Shown here one piece after another: positions 1-8,399 of a DNA stretch of 64,000 bases; position 1 is the stretch's first letter; every line of letters starts with the position of its first letter. Source of the stretch: RCC90-49c sp051016155 (GTDB lineage Bacteria > Bacteroidota > Bacteroidia > Cytophagales > Amoebophilaceae). The notes below the pieces were generated by a model. That model worked only from the letters and a program-made list of their open reading frames with translations, was not told the DNA's origin and ran no database searches. The stretch spans positions 806,001-870,000 of the forward strand of contig CP136537.1 of the NCBI GenBank assembly GCA_051016155.1, in the 5' to 3' direction. The translations under genes were made by a program, and so were the position numbers.

Positions 1-480
1 GTAAGCCGTGCGGCTAGGCAGCTCAGAGCCAATCTAGCTGCCTATGAGCTAGCGGCCTTTGTAAAGGCTATCAATGTGCATTTTGCCAAGATTCCCTATC
101 ACGCTTCCTCCAAAGCCAAAGAAGGCTTTTACCAAGCGATCTTTCTGACCTACTTAGAGCTCTCAGGGATCAGGGCGCAAGCCGAGGTAGTGACAAGCCA
201 AGGCCGCATTGATGTGATGTGTGAGCTCGAAGGGGCGATCTACATCTTTGAGCTCAAGGTGAATCAGCCAGCTGCGATAGCCATGGAGCAGGCGCAGGTG
301 AAAGAGTATAGCCAAAGGTACACGCAGCTAGGAAAAGAAATCCTCCTAATGGGCATTAGCTTTTCCTCTGAGAAGCGCGGTATTGCTGATTGGGAAGGTG
401 AGCTACAGAGTGCTGAGGGCAAGGTACTGCGCAAATTCAGTCCTCAAGCGCGTCAAGAAGAAGGTAATCAGCTCATCTAG
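1..480 (+). CDS. C-terminal part of an AAA-ATPase/PD-(D/E)XK nuclease family protein (cut by window edge)
   Basis: The frame is open from base 1, so this is the tail of a gene that starts outside the window. The visible 159 residues match the C-terminal nuclease half of three other loci here (37516-39114, 44578-46188, 50596-53734). They carry the PD-(D/E)XK core: an Asp in GRIDVMCELE followed by IYIFELKV, the usual D...ExK arrangement. Family knowledge: these proteins pair an N-terminal AAA-ATPase-like domain with a DUF1703-type nuclease domain and are very common in Bacteroidota and in intracellular symbionts; their cellular role is not settled. The ending ...EGNQLI differs from the paralogues only in the last dozen residues. 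No function beyond the family is claimed. Confidence 0.85.
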   Translation, partial: VSRAARQLRANLAAYELAAFVKAINVHFAKIPYHASSKAKEGFYQAIFLTYLELSGIRAQAEVVTSQGRIDVMCELEGAIYIFELKVNQPAAIAMEQAQVKEYSQRYTQLGKEILLMGISFSSEKRGIADWEGELQSAEGKVLRKFSPQARQEEGNQLI

Positions 481-582
481 ATGCGCAACCTATTCGTCAG
501 TCTTTCAAGGAGCTTTTTGATGGCAGCAAGGCCCATTGCCTCTGGGCAAGCTTGGAAGGAGAAGGGCACTCCCTCTCAGCTG

Positions 583-735
583 TAGTAGTTGAAATTTAAT
601 CTGACATTGGTTAACTGGTACAACAACTAAAACTACTACAACCATGACACTTAAACCAGAAGATTATCAAACCCCAAGTTAGACTGCTTGAACTCGCTAA
701 GCGCCTGGACAACATTTCGGCTGCTTGCAAAACGA
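583..735 (+). mobile_element. 5' remnant of an IS481-like element
   Basis: The stretch GTAGTAGTTGAAATTTAATC and the following 130 bases resemble, in reverse complement, the end and first codons of the IS481-like element at 53986-54600. The start region with repeated ACTACTACAACC and the downstream helix-turn-helix coding stretch (SAACKT-like) are recognisable. Reading is interrupted by frame changes and an in-frame TAG, and similarity stops near 735, so only a dead 5' fragment remains. Confidence 0.7.
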
Positions 736-871
736 TGGGGTCCACCACACTCCGAGGTTGACACCGATTGACAAAACTCCCACTCACCTTGGGCCACATT
801 TTGGGGGGAAGGTCAATGCACACAGCATTGGCAAGGCTCTTGCCCCAAGATTCACATTCTTTGGCAAAAAT

Positions 872-970
872 GAGGGCGCTGTAAAAGTCAGAAATGCATG
901 CCTACCAGGGCCTCAAATGAGGCTGTATGGCCTGTTGTCTAGATCTAACATACAGTTTTGCAGCGCCCTC
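872..970. repeat. 99-bp MITE-like element with IS5-type terminal inverted repeats
   Basis: The element starts GAGGGCGCTGTAAAAG and ends TTTTGCAGCGCCCTC, an inverted repeat of about 15 bp. The same ends bound the 1.28-kb IS5-family element at 39389-40671, and a second 99-bp element with these ends lies at 27171-27269. The internal sequence also resembles the right end of the full IS (GGCCTGTTGTCTAGATCTA against GGTCTATTGCCCAAATCTA). It has no coding capacity and is probably an internally deleted derivative mobilised by the full element's transposase. Confidence 0.75.
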
Positions 971-994
971 GACCTTCCACGCCAGTTTTAGGCC

Positions 995-3900
995 CTAGGC
1001 TACGCTACATGAGCCACGAGCTGGCCGAGCCTCCAGGCGATGCACATTACGCCGTACGATTTGAATGGATGGGTGGTTAGCAGGGAGTACCTGCTCGTAC
1101 ATCGTAAGTGCTTCTCTGTAATATCTAAGGGCAGTCGTGTTATCGCCAAGCTTTTCGTGCGCTACGCCCACGTTATTGAGGGAACTCGCTAGATCGGGAT
1201 GATTTTGGCCCTCGAACAGCGCCCTATACATCTCGAGCGCTTGCTTTTTATATTTAAGCCCTTCTTGCCCTTGACCCAGGGCCTGATAGGCGATGCCCAC
1301 GTTATTGAGGGACATAGCAATATCGGGATGATTTTGGCCCTCGAACAGCGCCCGTCTCATCTCGAGCGCTTGCTTTTGATATTTAAGCCCTTCTTGCACT
1401 TGACCCAGGGCCTCATAGGCGATGCCCACGTTATTGAGGGACCTCGCTAGATCGGGATGATTTTGGCCCTCGAACAGCGCCCTATACATCTCGAGCGCTT
1501 GCTTTTGATATTTAAGCCCTTCTTGCACTTGACCCAGGGCTTGATACGCTGCGCCCACGTTATTGAGGGACATAGCAATATCGGGATGATTTTGGCCCTC
1601 GAACAGCGCCCGTCTCATCTCGAGCGCTTGCTTTTGATATTTAAGCCCTTCTTGCCCTTGACCCAGGGCTTGATACGCATTGCCCACGTTATTGAGGGAC
1701 ATAGCAATATCGGGATGATTTTGGCCCTCGAACAGCGCCCTATACATCTCGAGCGCTTGCTTTTGATATTTAAGCCCTTCTTGCCCTTGACCCAGGGCCT
1801 CATAGGCGATGCCCACGTTATTGAGGGACATAGCAATATCGGGATGATTTTGGCCCTCGAACAGCGCCCGTCTCATCTCGAGCGCTTGCTTTTTATATTT
1901 AAGCCCTTCTTGAAAGTTACACTGGACAGTATCTCTATACTCCCCTAAATGAGCGAGCAGTCGAGCGAGGTCCTCGTGAGGGCCGAGCACGGCGCGATCC
2001 GCGTGCGTATGCTCACCCATGACTGCAGCTACGTGTGGGGCGTAGAGCGCCCCTTCTCTCCACCGCTCATCGCGCATCGCCTCTACCCACGGCATTTTTC
2101 TCGATAATACCCCCACTAGGCGCTGAAGCAAAGTATGTTCTGCTAGCGCTGCTTCCCCTTGCCACCCGCCATACTGGCGGCACGCCTTCTGTACCTCCCT
2201 ATGGATTTGAATCCCTACTTCCTCGCCTTCCTTTCGGACCACCGTTACTAGCGACAAACGCCCCAACTTATTGAGCCAATCATCTAGCTCCTCTGAATCG
2301 CCTACTAGCGCTGATAATAACTCCACAGGCATATAATCGGCATCTAAATAAGCCCCGTAGCGAAGTAATTGTTGCGCTTCTGGTGCCAAGCCTTCTAGCC
2401 CTAGCGCCACCTGAGGTAGCACAAAACTCTCCCCTGCTTGACTGTGCCCTGCCCTGATGGATTGCAGCTTTTCGAGATACCCTCCCACACTTTTTGTTTC
2501 ATACTCCTCGAGATAGCCTGTCGCTAGAGACAAGGGCTGAGGTATCCATCCTACTGCTGAGAGAATAGCGGTTTGCGTGGTCCGGTCGAGGGGCCGTCCC
2601 ATAGAGGCGAAGCGTCTTTGCAGATACGCTTGCGCCTCTTGCTCACTAAAGGCTTCGAGCACTACTTGACCATGGCCTCTAAAGCGTTTGCCATCTCGCG
2701 TGGTAATGACTACTTGCACGGCCTGGGGGCGGTTGGCTAGGCTCGCTTCGAGGAGCTCCTGGGTCGCTGCCTCAGCATTGTCCAAGATCAAGAGCGTGGG
2801 CTGCCCTTGCACTCGCTGGTAAACCAGGGCACTCAACTCTTGAAAGTAAGTAGCTGGGCTATCTTTAAATTCTTGTGCTAGTGAGCGATAATCAATCCCT
2901 ACTCTTCTGGCCATCTGCTCCACCCCTTCGAGGAGCTTACTAGGGGTCTCGGTGGAGAGCCAGTACACGGTCTTGCCCTGCTCACGCTGCCTGTGCGCAT
3001 ACTCAGCGGCCAATGTGCTCTTGCCTGCCCCGCCATGGCCTGAGAGGATGCACACCCCGGAGGTGGCTAGCTGCTCTTCGAGGCGCATTTGCGCTTCTTC
3101 TCGCGCTACATAGTCTTTGAGCTTGTCTTGCGCTATATGGCTTAGTAGCTGCACAGAGGGCACTACAGCCTGCTGCGCGCTGCTTCTTCTTGGCGCCCGC
3201 AAGGCCTTCTCGAACTCTTCTCTTGGGAGTACCTCGCGCGCCCGCCGCAGCTGACCTCGCACGGTAGCCACAGGCTGACCCTCATCGCTACGCACAACAG
3301 CCTGCCCGCCTCGCTCTTCAACGCTGTAGCTCGCTACCAGACGGCTGAGCACCTGGCGCGTCACAGGCGATAAACCTGCGCTCGCTCTGAGCTCCTCGCG
3401 CTGCTCCCACAGCCGCAACAAATACGTATCAGTTCCTTCGTAGCTCTCCCTATCTAGTACATCTTCGCCCACACCTAGGTGACTCTCTCTGTAATGCCCT
3501 TCATATTGCTGCCGAAACGATGCCTCACCAGACAATTCACGCTCTCTATACTCCTCATCTAGACTGGCCAAAGTAACATCTAGCGCTGCACTTGCTCTAT
3601 GTAAATTGCGCAATAGGCCTACTACTCGGCCGCTGGTAACAGGAAGCCTGTAACGCTCTGGACGCTTCAGCTTAGAAATATGCTCCTTCTTTAGCTTGGG
3701 CCAGTCGCCTACCCGCTTGTAGGCACTCTCGCTGGGTCTCCCTAGCTCAGGATCAAAACAAGGGAGCATCACACTGAGCATGTGGCTGGTAGTAGCTCTT
3801 ACTTGCCTCCTCGTTGCGCTGGGGAGCAAGCTGCTCGCAAGTTGGGCTGTACGTGGTAGAGCCATGGTCTCTGGATAGAGACGGTAAACCAGGCCCAGGT

Positions 3901-5548
3901 GACCGTCGCCGCTATTAATGGGGTTCGGCGCGGAGAGGTAAGTAGTGATCGGCAAATCTCTTACTTGAAAAGAGGTGGCCCTGCTTTCTATATTCGATTG
4001 TACCCCTTGGAGCCAGTCCAAGCTGCCAGGACTGTCAAAGACGATGCCTGCTACCGCTCGGTAGCCAAAGTCATTATAACAGAAAAAGACAGCAAGCTCA
4101 GCGAGAAAGCCGCCCAGCGAGTGGCCGGTGATCGAGAGGTGATACCCCCTCTCTCGGGCAAATTGAATTGCTTGCTGTGTGGCCTCATAGGCTAAGTATT
4201 GCTGTTTGTGGACCTCAGCGGCTAAAATGCCATTGATGTCTGCTTCTGCATCACTTCGCTTGCTGACAAGATCGCGGAGCCCCTCTATTTTCGTGCCCTG
4301 AAAGCAGAGCACGGCTTGGTGAGAGGATTCGTTGGCGTAGAGCACACTGTAAAAGCCTGTTTTGCCGTGACTTGCAGGGCCTCCATTGATGCCCATGGCA
4401 TCTGCCCAGCTATGATTGCGATCATCATTGACTTGAGCTATGGTCCACCCTTGGCGCAGGTCACAAAATGCTGAAGGCATTTCAGGCCAAGCCTGCGCAA
4501 AGTAAACGTGATCACCTGGGTGGTGAGGCATCTTGTAGACATGTTTGGCCAAGAGCCCATGCACCAGATCAGTAGGGTGGTACTGATAGTGGAGCGTATT
4601 TCGGACCAGCTTCTCATTTATGTGTGCTTGGAGCATTTGCACGGGCTCGTCTTGAGGGAGCGTTCCCCAGTAGATGTAGCCAAGGACCGTATTGGTAGCA
4701 AGGGCTGTGTCTAAGGCCTGGAGCTGATCCAGGGTAAGGGCATCTTCTCTCAAATCCAGGCTTGTCAGCTGGGGATCATTGCCACGCAAGCGCTCGAGGG
4801 ACGCTAAAAGGCGATGGGCTTGTGCGGCTGCTCTCTCTTGAGCGCGCTCCTCTTGTCCTTGCTTTTCTTCACCCTCTTTGCACTGCTTGAAGTCTTTTTG
4901 TGCCTTCTCTTCTTTCTCCTCGTCTTGTTCTAGGCCTGGCTCTAGCCCAGCTAGGGGTGCCTGCCCACCAGGCTCGAGCGAGCTAGAGGAAAGCGCCCTA
5001 GGCGGCGTTCTTGCAGGGGAGGGCTGGCTTGAGGGAGGGCTAGATGAGGCAGTATCAGTCCGTGCTTCTTCGCTAGTGGCTTGGCTAGTAGGAGGCGGTC
5101 CACTTTGTTTTTCCTCCCAGGCGCCTCCGTCATTACCCCCTGCACCTCCTAAAAGCCTTCCACGGTGGTCAGCAGGGCAAGGGAGGCCCTGTCTTTGCCT
5201 CCAAGCGCGCTGGGCAGGTGACATCACAGCGGGTGATTTTCTAAGAGCAGCTTGAGGGCGCTTTGGTTGAGCCTGTAAGGTAGCACACAGCGGGGCACTG
5301 CCTGGTACGGAGGTAAGCCTTCTCTCAGATACTGAGCCTTCCTCTTGCTGCTTCTCCTCTACCTGCCGTGGCTTAGGTGCTCCCAAAGCAGCCTTGGCTC
5401 CTGCGGCCTGCTCTTGATTGGGAGTTTCGCGCCTATGCTCCCTCATGGCAGGGCGGTGCTCGCCTAGGATGAAGTTGCCGCCGCAGCTTTGCAAGAGGAG
5501 CGAGGTAAGTAGAATTATCGATAGGGCTTTTTGGTGCTGGGTATACAT
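995..5548 (-). CDS. Large lipoprotein: class-3 lipase, STAND-type NTPase and kinesin-light-chain TPRs
   Basis: A 1517-aa protein. Residues 1-22 form a lipoprotein signal ending in the lipobox LLQSC (Cys22). Residues ~30-245 are low-complexity, rich in Glu, Gln, Ser and Pro. A lipase class 3 (alpha/beta hydrolase) domain follows, with VLCFQGTK and the nucleophile elbow GHSLGG near residue 476. A P-loop NTPase domain has Walker A SGHGGAGKST (~838) and Walker B TLLILDNAEA (~921), like NB-ARC/STAND proteins. Residues ~1205-1480 are TPRs of kinesin-light-chain type, each NHPDIAMSLNNVG... of 43 aa. The order effector, switch NTPase, repeat sensor is that of NLR-like STAND proteins, but the lipoprotein signal places it in the envelope, which is unusual. 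A secreted or surface effector acting on host lipids is possible (inference). It is a single gene with no operon partner seen. Confidence 0.85.
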   Translation of the reverse strand: MYTQHQKALSIILLTSLLLQSCGGNFILGEHRPAMREHRRETPNQEQAAGAKAALGAPKPRQVEEKQQEEGSVSERRLTSVPGSAPLCATLQAQPKRPQAALRKSPAVMSPAQRAWRQRQGLPCPADHRGRLLGGAGGNDGGAWEEKQSGPPPTSQATSEEARTDTASSSPPSSQPSPARTPPRALSSSSLEPGGQAPLAGLEPGLEQDEEKEEKAQKDFKQCKEGEEKQGQEERAQERAAAQAHRLLASLERLRGNDPQLTSLDLREDALTLDQLQALDTALATNTVLGYIYWGTLPQDEPVQMLQAHINEKLVRNTLHYQYHPTDLVHGLLAKHVYKMPHHPGDHVYFAQAWPEMPSAFCDLRQGWTIAQVNDDRNHSWADAMGINGGPASHGKTGFYSVLYANESSHQAVLCFQGTKIEGLRDLVSKRSDAEADINGILAAEVHKQQYLAYEATQQAIQFARERGYHLSITGHSLGGFLAELAVFFCYNDFGYRAVAGIVFDSPGSLDWLQGVQSNIESRATSFQVRDLPITTYLSAPNPINSGDGHLGLVYRLYPETMALPRTAQLASSLLPSATRRQVRATTSHMLSVMLPCFDPELGRPSESAYKRVGDWPKLKKEHISKLKRPERYRLPVTSGRVVGLLRNLHRASAALDVTLASLDEEYRERELSGEASFRQQYEGHYRESHLGVGEDVLDRESYEGTDTYLLRLWEQREELRASAGLSPVTRQVLSRLVASYSVEERGGQAVVRSDEGQPVATVRGQLRRAREVLPREEFEKALRAPRRSSAQQAVVPSVQLLSHIAQDKLKDYVAREEAQMRLEEQLATSGVCILSGHGGAGKSTLAAEYAHRQREQGKTVYWLSTETPSKLLEGVEQMARRVGIDYRSLAQEFKDSPATYFQELSALVYQRVQGQPTLLILDNAEAATQELLEASLANRPQAVQVVITTRDGKRFRGHGQVVLEAFSEQEAQAYLQRRFASMGRPLDRTTQTAILSAVGWIPQPLSLATGYLEEYETKSVGGYLEKLQSIRAGHSQAGESFVLPQVALGLEGLAPEAQQLLRYGAYLDADYMPVELLSALVGDSEELDDWLNKLGRLSLVTVVRKEGEEVGIQIHREVQKACRQYGGWQGEAALAEHTLLQRLVGVLSRKMPWVEAMRDERWREGALYAPHVAAVMGEHTHADRAVLGPHEDLARLLAHLGEYRDTVQCNFQEGLKYKKQALEMRRALFEGQNHPDIAMSLNNVGIAYEALGQGQEGLKYQKQALEMYRALFEGQNHPDIAMSLNNVGNAYQALGQGQEGLKYQKQALEMRRALFEGQNHPDIAMSLNNVGAAYQALGQVQEGLKYQKQALEMYRALFEGQNHPDLARSLNNVGIAYEALGQVQEGLKYQKQALEMRRALFEGQNHPDIAMSLNNVGIAYQALGQGQEGLKYKKQALEMYRALFEGQNHPDLASSLNNVGVAHEKLGDNTTALRYYREALTMYEQVLPANHPSIQIVRRNVHRLEARPARGSCSVA
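1195..1915. repeat. 129-bp tandem repeats encoding TPR units
   Basis: Five full units of exactly 129 bp plus diverged flanking units; the anchor CTCGAACAGCGCC recurs at 1211, 1340, 1469, 1598, 1727 and 1856. Units differ at only a few positions (for example codons giving RR versus YR, or GI, GA, GN). Such near identity at DNA level means recent unit expansion or gene conversion and makes the copy number prone to change. The open frames on the opposite strand are a by-product of the repeats. Confidence 0.95.
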
Positions 5549-6641
5549 GTTGTGCTGGGTTGGATGAGAAGCTAGCTGGGTTTTGCCAGTAGCACGGCTT
5601 ACAAGAATGGTTCTATATTACTACGCCTCTTTAGAAAGTGCAATAGAGAGGAGGTATACTATTCTGCACATTAGGTGGGCGTAGAGGGCGTATCATAGGC
5701 TTTGTATTGCATTCGAGGGCGCTGCAGAGCAGCTGGAGGACATGTTAAAAGCATATAAGTAAGATAGAGAGGACACGCTAAAACGTCCTCTCAGCCTTAT
5801 CAGGGAGGTTTTGCCTACTTGAGGGACAGAAAAGCGCCGTATATTGTCCTAAAAATGGTCAGAAGTATGAACCTGCGGCGGGCTGTTTAGCGCACTTGCT
5901 AGAGGGCACCAGGGAGAAGTAACAACCCTGCCTCGGGGAGTCACCCCCTGGCTCAGGTGCTGGAGCCAACTTTTGCAGGGCTGCTGCGGGCAAGGTGTCT
6001 ACGCGGTAAGAGGAGTGCGTAGCCAAACGGGTGACACCCTCTTTTTTCACTTTCTTAGAATAGTGCTACTAGGCCACTGCTTCGAGGGGGGCGATTGGGA
6101 AGCAATGTGTAGCTCACTACGCTTTACTGACGTAAAGCAGTTCGTCTTGGGGTGGGGAAGTTCCTTTAAAAGTGCAAAAAAGAGGTATTTCCAGTAGCCC
6201 TCTCTATCTTCCAATAGGCCTCTCAGCGCTCTCAGGGCCGATTGGGGATATTTGAGGCAATACAAGGGAGGAAATCACGAGCAGTTGGGCGAGCCGAGAG
6301 GCTCCTAAAGGCGTTTTTGTGCGCACAAAATGGGGGTATTTTTTATGCCAAAGAAGGGACGAGAAAAGCAAGCTGAGAGGGGTTGCGTAAGGGACTAGCT
6401 GGCGCTCTAATCGGCCTTTATGAGCTTGCAGGGCCTACTCTCAAGGAAAAAGATAGGTGGCAAGAAGAAGATTTCTGCGAGGCTTTTAGGCGTGAAAAGC
6501 TTATTTTGTGCGCACATATGAGCCCATATGTGCGCACAAAATGGGCCCGCTTGCTTGTAAAAAATGAGGGCTGGGATTGCGAAAGGTTTAGCCGCTAGAA
6601 TCTACCGTATCGTTCTCTCCTTTGGCTTGATCGCTCGCTGC
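5549..6641. other. 1.1-kb stretch without a convincing gene
   Basis: Only short overlapping frames without family resemblance occur here. Visible structure: a half-site GAGGGCGCTGCAGAGC at 5714, similar to the end of the IS5-type MITEs but without a partner; a hairpin GAGAGGAC/GTCCTCTC at 5767-5792; and the palindromes listed separately at 6315-6545. The stretch lies between the lipase-STAND gene (starting at 5548, minus) and the end of the MobC-like pair. Confidence 0.6.
6315..6545. repeat. Iteron-like palindromes built on TTTTGTGCGCACAAAA
   Basis: TTTTGTGCGCACAAAA (6315-6330) is a perfect 16-bp palindrome. At 6503-6542 the arm ATTTTGTGCGCACATATG faces its perfect reverse complement across a 4-nt spacer, so the core TGTGCGCACA occurs three times in 230 bp. 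TGTGCGCACAAAATGGG is repeated exactly at 6318-6334 and 6529-6545. The site lies just beyond the 3' end of two mobilisation-type genes in a plasmid-derived region. It could be iterons, a partition or operator site, or the ends of an unknown element; the sequence alone does not decide. Confidence 0.7.
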
Positions 6642-7043
6642 TTACCTGGCTTTCTTACTCTTTCCTTTCAGCTCTTCTCTAAGTTGCAGGATATGCGCAT
6701 GGGACTCTTCGATATAGGCCTGCTGGTGCTTGGTTCTTCGGTAGTATTGCACGTTGGTAGCTAAGCTTATCGCTAGCACGAAGCTCACCGCCAAGCCCGT
6801 ATAGCCTAGCCAACGAGGTACACACAGGCCCTCTTGCAGCGTGGCGCTGATGTTTTGATGCACATGCTCCATATTGGCCGTATCGACCGTTATTGGCTTT
6901 TGATAAAGCCTTTCTAGCCGTTTGAGCAGCTCATTCTTCTCAACAAAGATGGCTTGGCTCTCTTTGAGCTGGTCATTGAGCTGGCCGACCTGGTCAATGA
7001 GGACTTCTGTCAGGGCTTCTTGTGTGAGGGACTGCTTTTTCAT
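6642..7043 (-). CDS. Small membrane protein with coiled coil, paired with the MobC-like gene
   Basis: 133 aa. Residues 1-50 are predicted coiled coil (QLNDQLKESQAIFVEKNELL). One membrane segment lies at about residues 82-98 (YTGLAVSFVLAISLATN), followed by a basic, helical C-terminus ending KGKSKKAR. The start codon overlaps the stop of the upstream MobC-like gene by 4 bp (ATGA), so the two are translationally coupled. Small membrane-anchored coiled-coil proteins often sit beside mobC genes on mobilisable plasmids, which suggests an auxiliary mobilisation role (inference from position). No family was recognised. Confidence 0.65.
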   Translation of the reverse strand: MKKQSLTQEALTEVLIDQVGQLNDQLKESQAIFVEKNELLKRLERLYQKPITVDTANMEHVHQNISATLQEGLCVPRWLGYTGLAVSFVLAISLATNVQYYRRTKHQQAYIEESHAHILQLREELKGKSKKAR

Positions 7044-7363
7044 GGGGACAGCTTATCAATGAGTGGCCTCATCAAGCCGATGAGCCCTTGTAGCTCGAGC
7101 GAGACGAGGTTAAATTCTTGCTTCTCCTCAGCAAGAGTAATAAGATGCTTGAAGCTATTTCTGTATTCAACAAGTAGGTGGTATAGTTCTCGTTCATGTT
7201 GGGAGCATGCAGGCTGTGTTGTTGTAGCAATAGCGGCACCTCGGATGTAGTCACTGACCGAAAGACCTGCTTTACGAGCAGACAGCTCAATGACTTTCTT
7301 TTCGAGGTGATGAAGTCTACAGAAAAGGCGCGTATTTCGTTGTGGTTGCGTTTGATATGGCAT
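7040..7363 (-). CDS. MobC-like plasmid mobilisation protein (ribbon-helix-helix)
   Basis: 107 aa, basic N-terminus (TQPQRNTRLFCRLHHLEKKV) followed by KAGLSVSDYIRGAAI. This is the characteristic helix of ribbon-helix-helix proteins of the MobC/relaxosome accessory type, where 'GLSxSDYIR' is typical. Family knowledge: such proteins bind oriT and help the relaxase nick DNA. The C-terminal half (HERELYHLLVEYRNSFKHL) is helical. It overlaps the next gene by 4 bp. A MobV-type relaxase lies about 8 kb away at 15366-16784, so the original mob module seems to have been split by other genes. An unrelated RHH regulator is the main alternative. Confidence 0.65.
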   Translation of the reverse strand: MPYQTQPQRNTRLFCRLHHLEKKVIELSARKAGLSVSDYIRGAAIATTTQPACSQHERELYHLLVEYRNSFKHLITLAEEKQEFNLVSLELQGLIGLMRPLIDKLSP

Positions 7364-7647
7364 GTGGACAAGTCAAGAGTGTTCTAGAAGATCGATGGGC
7401 CAAGTTCAGACCCAGTGTACGCTGCTAGGGGCAAAGCTAAAAGGGGAGTGATGAGGAGTGCACTTGAAAATAAGGTCCTATACGCAAGCGAGCAAGCCTT
7501 TTTGAAGCAGGAGGCATAAGAGTGATCGACCCATTGCTCTCCCTTTTCCTAAGGGCTGTTGCCCGAGATTTTGCCAGCCCCTAGAAAGCTACCCCCCAAG
7601 GGAGCCTCACAAGAAAGCGCGCTGAGGCCCCTAAAAAGGGCAACGCA

Positions 7648-7962
7648 CTAGGCAAGAGCAGCCAGCGCATGAGGGCAGATCACCTCTCTGGGCTGCGCAG
7701 ATAGCTCCTTTAGAAGCGCCAAGAGCTGCTCTGCTTGTTGCTTTTGCTCATAAAGGCGGGCAAGCACGAGGGCTGTGTAGTAGCAAGCCGTAGCCTCGTA
7801 CAAGGCGTAGGCCGCCTTGTGGTAGTGCTGCCCAGCAAAATGCGCTTTAAAGGCCTGGAAAAAGGTTTCTCCTTCACGCAGCCAAAATAGCTTCTCTTGC
7901 TCACTAATAGCTCTCAGCCTTTGTGGGTGGGTCTTGAAGGAGGGGATGTTTTTCTTGCGCAT
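7648..7962 (-). CDS. HEPN-like domain protein, possibly a remnant
   Basis: Starting at the internal Met (MRKKNIPSFKTH) this gives about 104 aa. The stretch FFQAFKAHFAGQHYHKAAYALYEATACYYTALVLARLYEQK resembles the HEPN half of the MNT-HEPN protein at 9381-10343 (FFKVSRYCLKEQDHNTAAFL...). No nucleotidyltransferase part is visible upstream, so this may be a stand-alone HEPN protein or the surviving C-terminal half of a second MNT-HEPN gene. The frame stays open further upstream but overlaps the Rpn-tail remnant there, so I chose the shorter start. Confidence 0.5.
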   Translation of the reverse strand: MRKKNIPSFKTHPQRLRAISEQEKLFWLREGETFFQAFKAHFAGQHYHKAAYALYEATACYYTALVLARLYEQKQQAEQLLALLKELSAQPREVICPHALAALA

Positions 7963-7987
7963 AGTGTGGGGCAGAAAATCAGTGAGA

Positions 7988-8170
7988 CTAGAGGCGCTTC
8001 TGCTCACAAAAGGCTGTGATCTGCTCACGGCTCAGTCCCGTGAGCCCGCTGACAAGGGCAAAGGAGTGTCCTTCTACGAGCAGGGCTTTGGCTAGCTCGA
8101 GCCGTTCGAGGCTTCTTCCTTCTTGCCTGCCTTTTTCTCTTGCTGCTTGGAGCTGCGCTGAAAGGCCTGG
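7988..8170 (-). pseudogene. C-terminal tail remnant of an Rpn-family nuclease gene
   Basis: About 58 codons encode AREKGRQEGRSLERLELAK... and end in FALVSGLTGLSREQITAFCE. This is the typical Rpn/PD-(D/E)XK transposase-like tail: a charged 'ekGrqeGr' helix followed by a 'sgLtglsreqI' motif. Compare the tails at 48147-49040 and 8400-9344. The frame continues upstream to 8383, but that part has no resemblance to the nuclease domain. It is most likely a fossil of a deleted gene. Confidence 0.55.
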
Positions 8171-8399
8171 ATCAGTAGCGTGGGAGGTTGACCCTCTTGC
8201 TTGTGTGTTTTTGCTCGTGCACCGCATTTCTAATATACGCAGATTAGTGCGCCGCCACAAAAAAATAGGCACACCTTTGTTTAAAAAATCGAAGGGACGT
8301 CTTTGCAGAAAGCATGCGCATCCAGAGCGCTGTTGTAGCGCTTCAGAGCGGATCTTCTGATCCATCCAGGGGGCTTCATCCAAGGACGTAAATGGGGCA

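Noticed and set aside
725..991. 88-aa plus-strand frame
   Set aside because: Runs from the IS481 remnant into the 99-bp MITE; not a gene.
1195..1915. CRISPR array from regular spacing of repeats
   Set aside because: Units are contiguous 129-bp coding repeats with no spacers; the same holds for the 98-bp units at 52703. No cas gene is seen.
1199..1948. Open frames on the plus strand through the TPR repeats
   Set aside because: They exist only because the 129-bp repeats lack stops in that frame; the minus strand encodes the clear TPR protein.
5714..5729. GAGGGCGCTGCAGAGC as a third MITE
   Set aside because: Only one end is present; no partner end within 200 bp.
7988..8383. 131-aa protein as a complete gene
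   Set aside because: Only the last ~58 residues resemble an Rpn tail; the first 70 have no family features, so I kept only the tail as a remnant.
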